Shown: positions 44,771-55,006 of the stretch, one piece after another
How the letters are laid out: the number at the start of each line of letters is the position of its first letter
Numbering within the stretch: the stretch's first letter is position 1
Source of the DNA: Pseudomonas sessilinigenes
GTDB lineage: Bacteria > Pseudomonadota > Gammaproteobacteria > Pseudomonadales > Pseudomonadaceae
Direction of reading: 5' to 3'
Assembly: GCF_003850565.1 (NCBI RefSeq)
Contig: NZ_CP027706.1
Span: forward strand, 4,898,001 to 4,962,000
DNA: 64,000 nucleotides
Notes under the pieces: generated by a model
Told to the model about the DNA's origin: nothing
The model's input: only the letters and a program-made list of their open reading frames with translations
The model's database searches: none
Position numbers and translations under genes: made by a program

Positions 44771-45685
44771 ATGTTACGTACTATCAACTTCATGGGCGTG
44801 CGCAACGTTGCGTTCGGCCTCACTGTGCTCCTGACCGTTCTGGCGTTGTTCAGCTGGTTCCACAAGGGTTTGAACTACGGCCTGGACTTCACTGGCGGTA
44901 CGCTCATCGAGCTGACCTATGAGCGTCCGGCGGATGTGATGAAGGTTCGTTCGCAGCTGAACGAAGCCGGTTATCACGAAGCCATCGTGCAGAGCTTCGG
45001 TGCGACCACCGACCTGCTGGTGCGGATGCCGGGTGAAGACCCGCAACTGGGCCACCAGGTGGCAGCCGCACTGCAGAAAGTCGGCGGCGACAACCCGGCG
45101 CAGGTCAAGCGAGTCGAGTTCGTTGGCCCGCAGGTGGGTGAAGAGCTGCGTGACCAGGGTGGCCTCGGCATGCTCATGGCACTGGGCGGCATCCTCATCT
45201 ACCTGGCCTTCCGCTTTCAGTGGAAGTTCGCGGTCGGTGCGATCGTGTCGCTGATCCACGACGTGGTGGTGACCGTGGGTATCCTGTCGTTCTTCCAGAT
45301 CACCTTCGACCTGACGGTGCTGGCCGCGGTACTGGCGATCATCGGCTACTCGCTCAACGACACCATCGTGGTGTTCGACCGGGTGCGTGAGAACTTCCGC
45401 GTACTGCGCAAGGCCAGCCTGATCGAGAACATCAATATCTCGACCACCCAGACCCTGCTGCGGACCATGGCGACCTCGATCTCCACCTTGCTGGCGATCA
45501 TTGCGTTGCTGTTCTTCGGTGGCGATAACCTGCACGGTTTCTCCATCGCCCTGTTCGTCGGTGTCCTGGCGGGTACCTACTCGTCGATCTACATCGCCAA
45601 CGTGGTGCTGATCTGGCTGAAGCTGAGCAGCGAAGACCTGATTCCTCCGGCCAACACCGAGAAGGAAGTGGACGATCGTCCATGA
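44771..45685 (+). CDS. secF: Protein translocase subunit SecF
   Basis: 304 residues. Opening membrane segment, GLNYGLDFTGGTLIELTYE motif, short periplasmic domain, then five membrane segments with SLIHDVVVTVGILSFF and IGYSLNDTIVVFDRVREN. Partner of SecD, nine bases downstream of it. A strong terminator follows. Confidence 0.97.
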   Translation: MLRTINFMGVRNVAFGLTVLLTVLALFSWFHKGLNYGLDFTGGTLIELTYERPADVMKVRSQLNEAGYHEAIVQSFGATTDLLVRMPGEDPQLGHQVAAALQKVGGDNPAQVKRVEFVGPQVGEELRDQGGLGMLMALGGILIYLAFRFQWKFAVGAIVSLIHDVVVTVGILSFFQITFDLTVLAAVLAIIGYSLNDTIVVFDRVRENFRVLRKASLIENINISTTQTLLRTMATSISTLLAIIALLFFGGDNLHGFSIALFVGVLAGTYSSIYIANVVLIWLKLSSEDLIPPANTEKEVDDRP

Positions 45686-45712
45686 TCGACTGAGCCTGTT
45701 CCGGCGGTCAGC

Positions 45713-45750
45713 AAAAAAGGCGCGAGTGTTGAACTCGCGCCTTTTTTTTT
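45713..45750 (+). terminator. Rho-independent terminator of queA-tgt-yajC-secDF
   Basis: GGCGCGAGT (45719-45727) with ACTCGCGCC (45733-45741), flanked by six A and followed by nine T. Confidence 0.95.
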
Positions 45751-45807
45751 GCTCCAAGGCTGGGAGAAGCGCGGGTTATGACCCGTATGTATGGTCAGGA
45801 GGTTCAC

Positions 45808-46362
45808 GTGAACAAGTCGTTGCTGGTTGGTGCGGTATTGGGTGCTGTCGGTGTCACCGCCGGGGGTGCTGTGGCTACCTACAGCCTGGTTAAAAGCGGC
45901 CCTGAGTATGCGCAAGTGCTGGCTGTGCAGCCGGTCAAGCAACAGATCAAGACTCCTCGTGAAGTGTGCAAGGATGTCGCGGTGACTCGTCAGCGCCCGG
46001 TCAAGGATGAGCATCAGATCCTCGGGACCGTGGCCGGTGCTGTGGGTGGCGGGTTGTTGGGCAGCATGATCGGCAATGGCAATGGCCGCAAGCTGGCTAC
46101 GGTGGCCGGTGCCGTGGGTGGCGGTTATGCAGGTAACAAGGTGCAGGAGGGCATGCAGGAGCGTGATACCTACACCACGACGCAGACTCGTTGCAATACG
46201 GTCAATGACATCAGCGAGAAGGTCGTGGGTTATGACGTGAAGTACGACCTGGGTGGCAAGCAGGGTCAGGTCCGGATGGATCGTGATCCGGGCAATCAGA
46301 TCCCGGTGGACAAGGATGGGCGCCTGATCCTGGGGCAAAACCAGAATCAGCCCGGCCAATAG
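45808..46362 (+). CDS. Glycine-zipper 2TM-domain envelope protein
   Basis: 184 residues. The GTG start at 45808 is chosen because a perfect AGGAGG lies 5 bases before it (45797-45802); the upstream ATGs have no such site. N-terminal hydrophobic signal/anchor (SLLVGAVLGAVGVTAGGAVATY). The central segment ILGTVAGAVGGGLLGSMIGNG plus a second LATVAGAVGGGYAGNKVQEG form the 17-kDa-antigen glycine zipper. Probably periplasmic or outer-membrane facing; role unknown. Bracketed by two terminators, so monocistronic. Confidence 0.85.
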   Translation: MNKSLLVGAVLGAVGVTAGGAVATYSLVKSGPEYAQVLAVQPVKQQIKTPREVCKDVAVTRQRPVKDEHQILGTVAGAVGGGLLGSMIGNGNGRKLATVAGAVGGGYAGNKVQEGMQERDTYTTTQTRCNTVNDISEKVVGYDVKYDLGGKQGQVRMDRDPGNQIPVDKDGRLILGQNQNQPGQ

Positions 46363-46439
46363 TCTGCTCGTCGGCGACGGCGGCCAAAGTTCCCTTTTCG
46401 CTGGCAGTTCGACTCCTGTAGGAGCGGATTTTCAGGCGT

Positions 46440-46470
46440 AAAAAAAGCACCCGATGGGTGCTTTTTTTTG
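46440..46470. terminator. Bidirectional terminator between glycine-zipper gene and suhB
   Basis: GCACCC/GGGTGC stem with GAT loop, seven A before and eight T after; serves both convergent genes. Confidence 0.93.
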
Positions 46471-46479
46471 TATTGCTGT

Positions 46480-47298
46480 TTAGCGCTTCATCGAGGCCGG
46501 CAGGTGCGGCTGGATGGCGGTCAGTACCGCCTTGAAGCACTTGGTGTTGCCTGCGACCACGTGACCTTTTTCCAGGAAGTCGTGACCACCGGTGAAGTCG
46601 CTCACCAGGCCGCCGGCTTCCTGGATCAGCAGGGCGCCTGCTGCCATGTCCCACTCGGACAGGCCCGACTCCCAGAAGGCATCGAAACGACCGGCAGCAA
46701 CATAGGCCAGGTCCAGGCTGGCGGCGCCGGCGCGGCGGATGCCGGCGGTCTGGCCGACCAGGGAGCGGAACATGCCCAGGTAGTTGTCCAGATTGTCCAT
46801 TTGATCATCGCGGAACGGGAAGCCGGTACCCAGCAGGGCGCCGTCGAGGCTGGTGCGGCCGCTGACTCGCAGGCGACGGCCGTTCAACTGTGCGCCACGA
46901 CCGCGGCTGGCGGTGAATTCTTCCTGGCGAACTGGGTCCAGGACCACGGCGTGCTCCAGGCGACCACGGTATTTGCAGGCGATGCTCACGGCGAAGTGGG
47001 GGATGCCACGCAGGAAGTTGGTGGTGCCGTCCAGTGGGTCGATGATCCACAGGTATTCTTCGCCTTCGATCCCGGTGCCGGCATGCAGGCCGGTCTCTTC
47101 GCCCATGATCGAGTGATTTGGGTAGGCCTTGCGCAGCGCGTCGATGATCTTCTGCTCGGCGGCGCGATCCACCTCGGACACGTAGTCCTTGGCGTCTTTT
47201 TCATCGACCTTGATGGTATCCAGGCGCTCGATGGAGCGGAAAATCAGTTCACTGGCGCTGCGGGCGGCGCGCAGCGCGATATTCAGCATTGGCTGCAT
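46480..47298 (-). CDS. suhB: Inositol-1-monophosphatase/antitermination factor SuhB
   Basis: 272 residues from MQPMLNIALRAARSASELI; the longer upstream frame is non-homologous. Metal-site motifs IMGEETG, WIIDPLDGTTNFLRGIPHF and the late ASLDLAYVAAGRFDAFWE are all present. Besides hydrolysing inositol phosphates, SuhB supports rRNA antitermination and affects virulence in Pseudomonas. Divergent from trmJ. Confidence 0.96.
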   Translation of the reverse strand: MQPMLNIALRAARSASELIFRSIERLDTIKVDEKDAKDYVSEVDRAAEQKIIDALRKAYPNHSIMGEETGLHAGTGIEGEEYLWIIDPLDGTTNFLRGIPHFAVSIACKYRGRLEHAVVLDPVRQEEFTASRGRGAQLNGRRLRVSGRTSLDGALLGTGFPFRDDQMDNLDNYLGMFRSLVGQTAGIRRAGAASLDLAYVAAGRFDAFWESGLSEWDMAAGALLIQEAGGLVSDFTGGHDFLEKGHVVAGNTKCFKAVLTAIQPHLPASMKR

Positions 47299-47522
47299 GG
47301 ATAGGTCACCTAAGGTTGTTAAAGAAAGCCGAGCATTGTAGCAGAAAACTTTTGCAGATGAAGTTCGTCGTTCGCTTTGATCGTATTGCTCCGCCGTATG
47401 GTATCTGAGAAAAGGGGCGGCCTGGTTCGAGTCCAGAAGTAGCGAGCTGGTTATTTTTAAGGCGGGAGTACGGGCTGTTCTGTAAGATTTATTCCCCTTT
47501 TCCCTGTCCGAGAGCACTTCCC

Positions 47523-48293
47523 TTGCTGCAGAACATTCGTGTCGTCCTGGTCAATACCAGTCATCCCGGCAACATCGGTGGGGCTGCGCGCGCCATGAAG
47601 AACATGGGGTTGTCGCGCCTGGTGCTGGTGGACCCTCGGGTGTTTCCATCTCACGAGGCGGACGCGCGAGCCTCCGGTGCCACGGATATCCTGCAGGGGG
47701 CCCAGGTGGTCGCCACACTTGAAGAGGCTTTGGTCGGTTGCACCCTGGTGTTCGGCACCAGTGCTCGCGAGCGGAGCATTCCGTGGCCGCTGCTCGATCC
47801 TCGCGAGTCCGGGGTCAAGGTGGTGGAGGAGGCGGGCAAGGGCGCCCAGATTGCCCTGGTGTTCGGTCGTGAGGATTCCGGCCTGACCAACGACGAGTTG
47901 CAGCGATGTCATTTCCATGTGCATATCCCGTCGGACCCGGCGTTCAGCTCGCTGAACCTGGCGACGGCGGTGCAGGTGCTGACCTATGAGGTGCGCATGT
48001 CCTGGCTGGCGATACAGGGTCAGTCGGGCGGGGTGGGTAAGGATGAGACGGTCGCTCCCAGTGATGAGCTGGCGACCATGGATGAGCTTGAGCGATTCTA
48101 CGAGCACCTGCAGCAAGCGCTGGTGGAAATCGATTTCCTCGATCCGCAGAAGCCCCGGCACCTGATGGCGCGCTTGCGCCGGCTGTTTGGTCGCAGCTCG
48201 GTCACCCGGGCGGAAATGAATATATTGCGCGGCATCCTCACGGAGACCCAGAAAGCGGCGCGTGGGGAGCTGCAGAAACGGAAGGATCAGTGA
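47523..48293 (+). CDS. trmJ: tRNA (cytidine/uridine-2'-O-)-methyltransferase TrmJ
   Basis: 256 residues starting with TTG ([20 protein letters not shown]). SPOUT-fold: the Arg-bearing [40 protein letters not shown], and [18 protein letters not shown] for the SAM knot. The C-terminal helical extension ([20 protein letters not shown]) is TrmJ-specific. Modifies position 32 of several tRNAs. One-base overlap with cysE (TGATG). Confidence 0.95.
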   Translation: MLQNIRVVLVNTSHPGNIGGAARAMKNMGLSRLVLVDPRVFPSHEADARASGATDILQGAQVVATLEEALVGCTLVFGTSARERSIPWPLLDPRESGVKVVEEAGKGAQIALVFGREDSGLTNDELQRCHFHVHIPSDPAFSSLNLATAVQVLTYEVRMSWLAIQGQSGGVGKDETVAPSDELATMDELERFYEHLQQALVEIDFLDPQKPRHLMARLRRLFGRSSVTRAEMNILRGILTETQKAARGELQKRKDQ

Positions 48294-49069
48294 TGTTCGA
48301 GCGTCTGCGTGAAGATATTCAGAGCGTATTCCATCGAGACCCGGCGGCGCGCAATGCCTTCGAGGTGCTGACCTGCTATCCGGGCATGCACGCGATCTGG
48401 ATCCATCGTTTGTCCGGCGCCTTGTGGGGCATGGGGTGGAAGTGGCTGGCACGCCTGGTGTCGAACTTCGGGCGTTGGCTGACTGGGATCGAGATTCATC
48501 CGGGGGCCAAGGTCGGGCGTCGTTTCTTCATCGATCACGGCATGGGGATCGTCATTGGTGAAACCGCCGAGATTGGTGATGACGTCACTCTCTATCAGGG
48601 AGTGACCCTGGGCGGCACCAGCTGGAACAAGGGCAAGCGTCATCCGACATTGGAGGATGGCGTCGTGGTCGGGGCGGGCGCCAAGGTGCTTGGGCCTTTC
48701 ACTGTCGGTGCCGGGGCCAAGGTCGGCTCCAATGCGGTGGTGACCAAGGCGGTGCCCGCGGGTGCGACGGTGGTCGGCATACCGGGGCGGATCATCATGA
48801 AGTCCAGTGATGAGCAGCACGCCAAGCGCAAGGCCATGGCGGAAAAGCTCGGGTTCGATGCTTATGGCGTCAGCGAAGACATGCCGGATCCGGTGGCGCG
48901 CGCCATTGGCCAATTGCTCGATCACCTGCAGGCCGTCGATGTGCGCTTGGAGGGTATGTGCGGAGCACTGAAGGATCTGGGGAGTGAGTACTGTGCCAAG
49001 GATCTGCCGGCGCTGCGGGAAGAAGACTTCGCCGAGGTCAAGGAAAAGGGCGGTAGTCAGGTCGGTTGA
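48293..49069 (+). CDS. cysE: Serine O-acetyltransferase
   Basis: 258 residues. N-terminal helical SAT domain ([20 protein letters not shown]), then left-handed beta-helix hexapeptides: [40 protein letters not shown] with the catalytic His, [19 protein letters not shown]. Makes O-acetylserine, the cysteine precursor; placement before iscRSUA fits cysteine supply to IscS. Feedback by cysteine is general for the family. Confidence 0.95.
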   Translation: MFERLREDIQSVFHRDPAARNAFEVLTCYPGMHAIWIHRLSGALWGMGWKWLARLVSNFGRWLTGIEIHPGAKVGRRFFIDHGMGIVIGETAEIGDDVTLYQGVTLGGTSWNKGKRHPTLEDGVVVGAGAKVLGPFTVGAGAKVGSNAVVTKAVPAGATVVGIPGRIIMKSSDEQHAKRKAMAEKLGFDAYGVSEDMPDPVARAIGQLLDHLQAVDVRLEGMCGALKDLGSEYCAKDLPALREEDFAEVKEKGGSQVG

Positions 49070-49092
49070 TTGCCTCGGGCATGGCTTCCTGT

Positions 49093-49130
49093 GCCGGTCG
49101 GATCACTGCTGAAGGGCTGATCCGACCGGC
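49093..49130 (+). terminator. Long hairpin after cysE
   Basis: GCCGGTCGGATCA (49093-49105) and TGATCCGACCGGC (49118-49130), a perfect 13-bp stem with a 12-base loop. No T-tract follows, so terminator or mRNA-stabilising hairpin. Confidence 0.6.
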
Positions 49131-49214
49131 GAATGACCCGTAGGTCAGCTGCTGCCATCCTGCTGTGCCATTACGTCGCAGACTTTGCTATGATTCGCGC
49201 GCTCTTTTACGGGT

Positions 49215-49239
49215 AAATCCGACTAAAGTAGTTGGTCTT
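49215..49239 (+). promoter_or_regulatory. IscR box A (type 1-like)
   Basis: Contains CCGACTAAAGTAGTTGG, matching the core YYGACTRWWWYAGTCRR of the IscR type 1 site with few mismatches. Directly abuts box B. Confidence 0.65.
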
Positions 49240-49264
49240 ATAGTTGACTCGATTACTCGGGTAT
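49240..49264 (+). promoter_or_regulatory. IscR box B (type 1)
   Basis: From ATAGTTGACT to ACTCGGGTAT, agreeing with the 25-base type 1 consensus at all but three positions, 42 bases before the iscR start. The two boxes are contiguous, as at E. coli iscR. Confidence 0.8.
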
Positions 49265-49305
49265 TGCATACTCGCCTCCATTCCGAAACTCCGTGGTACT
49301 TGTCC

Positions 49306-49797
49306 ATGCGACTGACTACTAAAGGCCGATATGCGGTGACCGCCATGCTTGATCTGGCGTTGCACGCGCAACATGGCCCGGTCTCCCTGGCCGATATCTC
49401 TGAGCGCCAAGGCATCTCCCTGTCCTATCTCGAACAGCTTTTCGCCAAGCTGCGCCGCAGTAACCTGGTTTCCAGTGTTCGTGGTCCTGGTGGCGGTTAT
49501 CAGCTATCGCGTGACATGCAGGGAATCCAGGTGGCTCAGGTGATCGATGCGGTGAACGAATCGGTCGATGCAACCAAATGCCAAGGATTGGGCGATTGTC
49601 ATGCCGGTGACACCTGTCTTACTCACCACCTGTGGTGCGATCTAAGCCTGCAGATTCACGAATTTCTGAGCGGTATCAGCTTGGCTGACCTTGTCACCCG
49701 CCGTGAGGTGCAAGAAGTAGCCCAGCGTCAGGACCAGCGCCGTTGTAATGGCAAGGCGCCGCGCCTGGACAAGATTGAAGCGTCCGCCGTCGAATGA
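49306..49797 (+). CDS. iscR: Fe-S cluster-sensing regulator IscR
   Basis: 163 residues from [20 protein letters not shown]; the longer frame upstream contains the operator. Rrf2-type winged HTH ([24 protein letters not shown]), then the [2Fe-2S] ligand Cys set in [19 protein letters not shown] (C92, C98, C104). Represses the isc operon when loaded with cluster, at the two boxes upstream. Confidence 0.97.
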   Translation: MRLTTKGRYAVTAMLDLALHAQHGPVSLADISERQGISLSYLEQLFAKLRRSNLVSSVRGPGGGYQLSRDMQGIQVAQVIDAVNESVDATKCQGLGDCHAGDTCLTHHLWCDLSLQIHEFLSGISLADLVTRREVQEVAQRQDQRRCNGKAPRLDKIEASAVE

Positions 49798-49847
49798 CAG
49801 CCAAAGAGCTAGCGGCACGCCAGCCAGCCTGATTTAGGAGAGAGTCC

Positions 49848-51062
49848 ATGAAATTGCCGATTTACCTTGATTACTCAGCAACCACTCCGGTCGATCCGCG
49901 TGTTGCGCAAAAAATGAGTGAGTGCCTGCTGGTCGACGGGAACTTCGGTAACCCGGCGTCCCGCTCCCACGTGTTCGGCTGGAAGGCCGAGGAGTCGGTG
50001 GAGAACGCCCGTCGCCAAGTGGCTGACCTGGTCAACGCCGACCCGCGTGAAATCGTCTGGACTTCCGGTGCCACCGAGTCCGACAACCTGGCCATCAAGG
50101 GCGTCGCGCATTTCTATCACACCAAGGGCAAGCACCTGATCACCTCGAAGATCGAGCACAAGGCTGTCCTGGACACCATGCGCCAACTCGAGCGCGAAGG
50201 CTTCGAAGTGACCTACATCGAGCCGGGTGAAGACGGCCTGATCACTCCGGCCATGGTGGAAGCTGCTCTGCGTGACGACACCATCCTGGTTTCGATCATG
50301 CACGTGAACAACGAAATCGGCACCGTCAACGACATCGCCGCCATTGGCGAGCTGACCCGCTCCAAGGGCATCCTGTTCCATGTCGATGGTGCCCAGTCCA
50401 CCGGCAAGGTCGAAATCGACCTGCAAGCGCTGAAAGTCGACCTGATGTCGTTCTCTGCCCACAAGACCTACGGCCCCAAAGGCATCGGCGCACTGTACGT
50501 GAGTCGCAAGCCTCGTGTGCGCCTGGAGGCCACCATGCACGGCGGCGGTCACGAGCGCGGCATGCGTTCCGGGACCCTGGCTACCCACCAGATCGTCGGC
50601 ATGGGCGAGGCCTTCCGCGTTGCCAAGGAAGACATGGCAACCGAGAACGCCCGCATCAAGGCCCTGAGCGATCGTTTCTACAAGCAGGTCGAGCACCTGG
50701 AAGAGCTGTACGTCAACGGCAGCATGACTGCTCGTGTGCCGCACAACTTGAACCTGAGCTTCAACTACGTCGAAGGCGAGTCGTTGATCATGGCGCTCAA
50801 GGACCTGGCGGTGTCTTCCGGTTCGGCCTGTACTTCGGCCTCCCTGGAGCCTTCGTACGTGCTGCGTGCCCTGGGCCGTAACGACGAACTGGCGCACAGC
50901 TCGATCCGCTTCACCTTCGGCCGTTTCACCACCGAAGAGGAAATCGACTACGCGGCCCAGAAGGTCTGCGAGGCCGTTACCAAGCTGCGCGCCCTGTCGC
51001 CGCTGTGGGACATGTACAAAGACGGTGTCGATATCTCGAAGATCGAGTGGGCGGCACACTGA
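49848..51062 (+). CDS. iscS: Cysteine desulfurase
   Basis: 404 residues. PLP Schiff-base Lys K206 in [12 protein letters not shown]; sulfur-carrying Cys C328 in [21 protein letters not shown]. Opening [19 protein letters not shown] is standard. Transfers sulfur from cysteine to IscU and tRNA thiolation partners. Confidence 0.98.
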   Translation: MKLPIYLDYSATTPVDPRVAQKMSECLLVDGNFGNPASRSHVFGWKAEESVENARRQVADLVNADPREIVWTSGATESDNLAIKGVAHFYHTKGKHLITSKIEHKAVLDTMRQLEREGFEVTYIEPGEDGLITPAMVEAALRDDTILVSIMHVNNEIGTVNDIAAIGELTRSKGILFHVDGAQSTGKVEIDLQALKVDLMSFSAHKTYGPKGIGALYVSRKPRVRLEATMHGGGHERGMRSGTLATHQIVGMGEAFRVAKEDMATENARIKALSDRFYKQVEHLEELYVNGSMTARVPHNLNLSFNYVEGESLIMALKDLAVSSGSACTSASLEPSYVLRALGRNDELAHSSIRFTFGRFTTEEEIDYAAQKVCEAVTKLRALSPLWDMYKDGVDISKIEWAAH

Positions 51063-51155
51063 ATTTAAGTCGCCGCACGGGGTTCTGCAGGACGTATCGA
51101 CTAAGCGGTTTGCAGGGCCCAAGAGCGACTCTCTGATGAGTGAGGATTAAGAATC

Positions 51156-51542
51156 ATGGCTTACAGCGAAAAGGTCATCGACCACTACGAGAACCCGCGT
51201 AACGTCGGCAAGATGAACGCGGAAGATCCGGATGTCGGCACCGGCATGGTCGGTGCTCCTGCCTGTGGCGACGTGATGCGCCTGCAGATCAAGGTCAACG
51301 AGCAGGGCATCATCGAAGACGCCAAGTTCAAGACCTACGGCTGTGGCTCGGCCATTGCCTCCAGCTCCCTGGCCACCGAGTGGATGAAGGGCAAGACCCT
51401 GGATGAAGCCGAGACCATCAAGAACACCCAGCTGGCCGAAGAACTGGCCTTGCCGCCAGTGAAGATCCACTGCTCGGTGCTCGCCGAAGACGCTATCAAG
51501 GCGGCTGTCCGCGACTACAAGCAGAAGAAAGGCCTGATCTGA
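51156..51542 (+). CDS. iscU: Fe-S cluster scaffold
   Basis: 128 residues. Cluster ligands C37 (GAPACGDVMRL), C63 (TYGCGSAIASS) and C106 (KIHCSVLAEDA); the LPPVK motif for HscA binding precedes C106. Standard length and position. Confidence 0.98.
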   Translation: MAYSEKVIDHYENPRNVGKMNAEDPDVGTGMVGAPACGDVMRLQIKVNEQGIIEDAKFKTYGCGSAIASSSLATEWMKGKTLDEAETIKNTQLAEELALPPVKIHCSVLAEDAIKAAVRDYKQKKGLI

Positions 51543-51584
51543 CCGATCGGCTTTCACAGATTTGGCGACAAGTAAGGAGTCACG

Positions 51585-51908
51585 ATGGCTATCAGCATGA
51601 CAGAAGCGGCTGCTCAACACGTGCGACGCTCCCTCAATGGGCGCGGCAAGGGTGATGGGATTCGCCTGGGTGTTCGCACCACAGGCTGTTCCGGCCTTGC
51701 CTATGTGCTGGAGTTCGTCGATGAGATCGGCGAGGACGATCAGGTGTTCGAAAGTCACGGCGAGAAAGTGATCATCGACCCGAAAAGCCTGACCTATCTG
51801 GATGGCACCGAGCTTGACTTCGTCAAGGAAGGGTTGAACGAGGGTTTCAAGTTCAACAATCCCAACGTGCGCGGTGAATGTGGCTGCGGCGAAAGCTTCA
51901 ACATCTGA
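51585..51908 (+). CDS. iscA: A-type Fe-S carrier
   Basis: 107 residues with the three family Cys: C35 ([15 protein letters not shown]), C99 and C101 (GECGCGESF). Moves clusters from IscU to target proteins. Confidence 0.97.
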   Translation: MAISMTEAAAQHVRRSLNGRGKGDGIRLGVRTTGCSGLAYVLEFVDEIGEDDQVFESHGEKVIIDPKSLTYLDGTELDFVKEGLNEGFKFNNPNVRGECGCGESFNI

Positions 51909-51916
51909 GGCGGCTC

Positions 51917-52438
51917 GTGGGTACTCCTTGTCATTTCGCTTTATTCGAGTTGCAGCCTGGTTTCCGCCTGGATCTCGAACAGTTGGCCGCGCGTTATCGA
52001 GAGTTGGCGCGCGGAGTTCATCCTGACCGTTTTGCCGATGCTCCCGAGCGTGAGCAACGGCTGGCGCTGGAGCGCTCGGCGAGCCTCAATGAGGCTTACC
52101 AGACCCTCAAGAGCCCTCCCAAGCGTGCTCGCTATCTCCTTGCCCTCAAGGGTGGCGAGCTGCCGTTGGAAGTCACGGTGCACGACCCTGAGTTCCTGTT
52201 GCAGCAGATGCAATGGCGCGAGGAGCTCGAGGACCTGCAGGACAGTGCTGACCTGGCAGGGGTGGCGGCCTTCAAGCGGCGCCTGAAGGTCGCCCAGGAT
52301 GAACTGAACGAAGGCTTCGCAGCCTGTTGGGATGATGCAGCGCAACGCGAACAGGCCGAGCGCCTGATGCGGCGCATGCAGTTCCTCGACAAGCTCACCT
52401 ACGAAGTGCGCCAGTTAGAAGAGCGCCTCGACGATTAA
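51917..52438 (+). CDS. hscB: Fe-S co-chaperone HscB
   Basis: 173 residues from the GTG eight bases after iscA ([16 protein letters not shown]); the frame upstream overlaps iscA. J-domain with HPD at residues 35-37 (ARGVHPDRF), followed by the C-terminal three-helix bundle that binds IscU. Stimulates HscA ATPase. Confidence 0.96.
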   Translation: MGTPCHFALFELQPGFRLDLEQLAARYRELARGVHPDRFADAPEREQRLALERSASLNEAYQTLKSPPKRARYLLALKGGELPLEVTVHDPEFLLQQMQWREELEDLQDSADLAGVAAFKRRLKVAQDELNEGFAACWDDAAQREQAERLMRRMQFLDKLTYEVRQLEERLDD

Positions 52439-52489
52439 CCTAGTGCCGCTCCGGTCGCACGCCTGATATACAGATAAGTCCAGATAGAC

Positions 52490-54352
52490 ATGGCCCTACT
52501 GCAGATCGCTGAACCCGGCCAAAGTCCTCAACCGCACCAGCGTCGCCTGGCTGTGGGGATTGACTTGGGTACTACCAATTCGCTGGTCGCTGCCTTGCGC
52601 AGCGGTCTTTCCGAGCCGCTGGCCGATGCGCAGGGACAGGTGATCCTGCCGTCTGCCGTGCGTTATCACGCCGACAGCGTTGAGGTGGGCGAGTCCGCCC
52701 GCCTGGCTGCCCCCTCCGATCCGCTCAATACCGTGCTCTCGGTCAAGCGCCTGATGGGTCGAGGCCTGTCCGACGTCAAGCAATTGGGTGAGCAGCTCCC
52801 CTATCGCTTCGTCGATGGCGAATCGCACATGCCGTTCATCGAAACGGTCCAGGGCCCCAAGAGCCCTGTCGAGGTTTCTGCCGAGGTGCTGAAGGTTCTG
52901 CGTCAGCGCGCCGAGGCAACCTTGGGTGGAGAGCTGGTGGGGGCGGTGATCACCGTGCCTGCCTATTTCGACGATGCTCAGCGCCAAGCCACCAAGGATG
53001 CAGCCAAGCTGGCGGGCTTGAACGTGCTGCGCCTGCTCAATGAGCCGACTGCCGCAGCCGTAGCCTATGGGCTGGACCAGCATGCCGAAGGCGTGGTGGC
53101 GATTTACGACCTGGGTGGTGGCACGTTCGATATTTCCATCCTGCGCCTGACGGGCGGTGTCTTCGAAGTGCTGGCCACCGGCGGTGATACCGCACTGGGT
53201 GGCGATGACTTCGATCACGCTATCGCGGGCTGGATCATTCAAGGGGCAGGGTTGTCTGCCGACCTTGATCCGGGGGTCCAGCGTAACCTGCTGCAAACCG
53301 CTCGTACTGCCAAGGAAGCCCTGACCGCAGCGGCCTCTGTGGAGGTCCGGTACGGTGACTGGTGTTCTGTGCTGACCCGTGAAGCCTTCGATGGGCTGAT
53401 CGAGCCCATGGTCGCTCGCAGTCTCAAGGCGTGTCGTCGTGCTGTTCGTGACTCCGGTGTCGAACTCGATGAGGTTCAGGCCGTGGTCATGGTGGGCGGC
53501 TCGACTCGCGTGCCGCGGGTGCGCGAGGCCGTTGCCGAGATGTTCGCTCGCCAGCCGTTGACCGAAATCGACCCTGACCAGGTCGTGGCCATTGGGGCGG
53601 CCATTCAGGCCGACACCCTGGCTGGCAACAAGCGCGATGGTGGCGAACTGCTGCTTCTGGACGTGATTCCGTTGTCCCTGGGCCTGGAAACCATGGGCGG
53701 GCTGATGGAAAAGGTGATTCCGCGCAATACCACCATTCCCGTTGCCCGTGCCCAGGATTTCACGACCTACAAGGATGGCCAGACGGCCATGATGATCCAT
53801 GTGCTGCAGGGCGAGCGCGAGCTGATCAGCGACTGCCGCTCCCTGGCGCGTTTCGAATTGCGTGGTATCCCACCGATGGTGGCCGGTGCCGCGAAGATCC
53901 GTGTGACCTTCCAGGTTGACGCCGATGGCCTGCTCAGTGTGTCTGCCCGTGAGCTGGGCTCGGGCGTGGAGGCCAGCATCCAGGTCAAGCCTTCCTATGG
54001 CCTGACCGACGGCGAGATCGCCAGGATGCTCAAGGACTCCTTCCAGTATGCCGGCGACGACAAGGTGGCCCGCGTGCTGCGTGAGCAGCAGGTCGATGCT
54101 CAGCGCCTGATCGAGGCGGTGCAGGGTGCCCTGGAGGCTGATGGCGATCGCCTGCTGGATGCCGAGGAGCGCATGGTCATTGAGCTGCAAATGCAGGAAC
54201 TGAACGAATTGATGCTCGGTACCGATGGTTATGCCATCGAGCAACAGACCAAGCGCCTGTCGCAAGTGACCGACGCCTTTGCGGCCCGCCGCCTGGATTC
54301 GACGGTGAAAGCTGCCCTGGCGGGGCGCAACCTGAATGAGATTGAGGAATAA
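52490..54352 (+). CDS. hscA: Fe-S assembly Hsp70 chaperone HscA
   Basis: 620 residues. Actin-fold ATPase with [13 protein letters not shown], the phosphate loop [15 protein letters not shown] and [16 protein letters not shown]; substrate-binding domain from about 390 ([18 protein letters not shown]). Releases clusters from IscU with HscB. Confidence 0.97.
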   Translation: MALLQIAEPGQSPQPHQRRLAVGIDLGTTNSLVAALRSGLSEPLADAQGQVILPSAVRYHADSVEVGESARLAAPSDPLNTVLSVKRLMGRGLSDVKQLGEQLPYRFVDGESHMPFIETVQGPKSPVEVSAEVLKVLRQRAEATLGGELVGAVITVPAYFDDAQRQATKDAAKLAGLNVLRLLNEPTAAAVAYGLDQHAEGVVAIYDLGGGTFDISILRLTGGVFEVLATGGDTALGGDDFDHAIAGWIIQGAGLSADLDPGVQRNLLQTARTAKEALTAAASVEVRYGDWCSVLTREAFDGLIEPMVARSLKACRRAVRDSGVELDEVQAVVMVGGSTRVPRVREAVAEMFARQPLTEIDPDQVVAIGAAIQADTLAGNKRDGGELLLLDVIPLSLGLETMGGLMEKVIPRNTTIPVARAQDFTTYKDGQTAMMIHVLQGERELISDCRSLARFELRGIPPMVAGAAKIRVTFQVDADGLLSVSARELGSGVEASIQVKPSYGLTDGEIARMLKDSFQYAGDDKVARVLREQQVDAQRLIEAVQGALEADGDRLLDAEERMVIELQMQELNELMLGTDGYAIEQQTKRLSQVTDAFAARRLDSTVKAALAGRNLNEIEE

Positions 54353-54355
54353 CTG

Positions 54356-54697
54356 ATGCCGCAGATCATTTTTCTGCCACATGCCGTGTTCTGCCCGGAA
54401 GGCTTGGTCGTCGACGTCGAGCCAGGGGTTTCGCTGCTTGAGGTTGCCCATGACAACCACATCGAGATCGAGAGTGCCTGTGGCGGCGTCTGTGCCTGCA
54501 CTACTTGCCATTGCATCGTGCGCGAAGGGTTCGACTCGCTGAACGAAGCCGATGAGCTGGAAGAGGATCTGCTGGACAAGGCCTGGGGCCTGGAAGCCCA
54601 GTCGCGCCTGTCGTGCCAGGCTATCGTTGGCGATGAAGACCTGACCGTTGAAATTCCCAAGTACTCGCTCAACCACGCGGCCGAAGCGCCGCACTGA
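54356..54697 (+). CDS. fdx: [2Fe-2S] ferredoxin of the ISC system
   Basis: 113 residues, adrenodoxin type. Ligands C42, C48, C51 (ACGGVCACTTCHC) and C87 (RLSCQAI). Supplies electrons for cluster assembly. Three-base gap from hscA. Confidence 0.97.
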   Translation: MPQIIFLPHAVFCPEGLVVDVEPGVSLLEVAHDNHIEIESACGGVCACTTCHCIVREGFDSLNEADELEEDLLDKAWGLEAQSRLSCQAIVGDEDLTVEIPKYSLNHAAEAPH

Positions 54698-54711
54698 TTC
54701 AAGGAGCCATC

Positions 54712-54912
54712 ATGAGTCTGAAGTGGGTTGATGTACTGGAAATCGCGATCCAGCTGGCTGATTCGAAGCCGGATGTGGACCCGCGTTATGTGAACTTTGT
54801 CGATCTGCACAAGTGGGTTCTGGCATTGCCGGAGTTCAGTGACGATCCAGCTCGCGGAGGCGAGAAGGTTCTTGAAGCAATTCAGGCTGCCTGGATCGAC
54901 GAAACTGACTGA
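54712..54912 (+). CDS. iscX: IscX, Fe-S assembly adaptor
   Basis: 66 acidic residues opening MSLKWVDVLEIAIQLADSKP, with VDPRYVNFVDLHKWVL and end LEAIQAAWIDE. Binds IscS and modulates its activity and iron use. Last gene of the isc operon, before the hairpin terminator. Confidence 0.96.
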   Translation: MSLKWVDVLEIAIQLADSKPDVDPRYVNFVDLHKWVLALPEFSDDPARGGEKVLEAIQAAWIDETD

Positions 54913-54930
54913 ATCCGCGGGCTACGCAGT

Positions 54931-54959
54931 TAGGCAATCCCTTTAAACCCGCGTATAAT
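54931..54959 (+). promoter_or_regulatory. Predicted ndk promoter
   Basis: TAGGCA (54931-54936), 17-base spacer, consensus TATAAT (54954-54959), 48 bases before the ndk start. The -10 box lies in the loop of the isc terminator. Confidence 0.65.
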
Positions 54960-54974
54960 TCGCGGGTTTAATTT
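54944..54974 (+). terminator. isc operon terminator hairpin containing the ndk -10 box
   Basis: AAACCCGCG (54944-54952) and CGCGGGTTT (54961-54969) followed by AATTTTT. The loop holds TATAAT (54954-54959). Confidence 0.85.
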
Positions 54975-55006
54975 TTCGCTTTAATCACCGTTTCTGGAGT
55001 TACACC

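Noticed and set aside
46414..46435. REP-like motif (CTGTAGGAGCGGATTTT) near the glycine-zipper gene
   Set aside because: Only a short partial match to the Pseudomonas REP style with no inverted partner.
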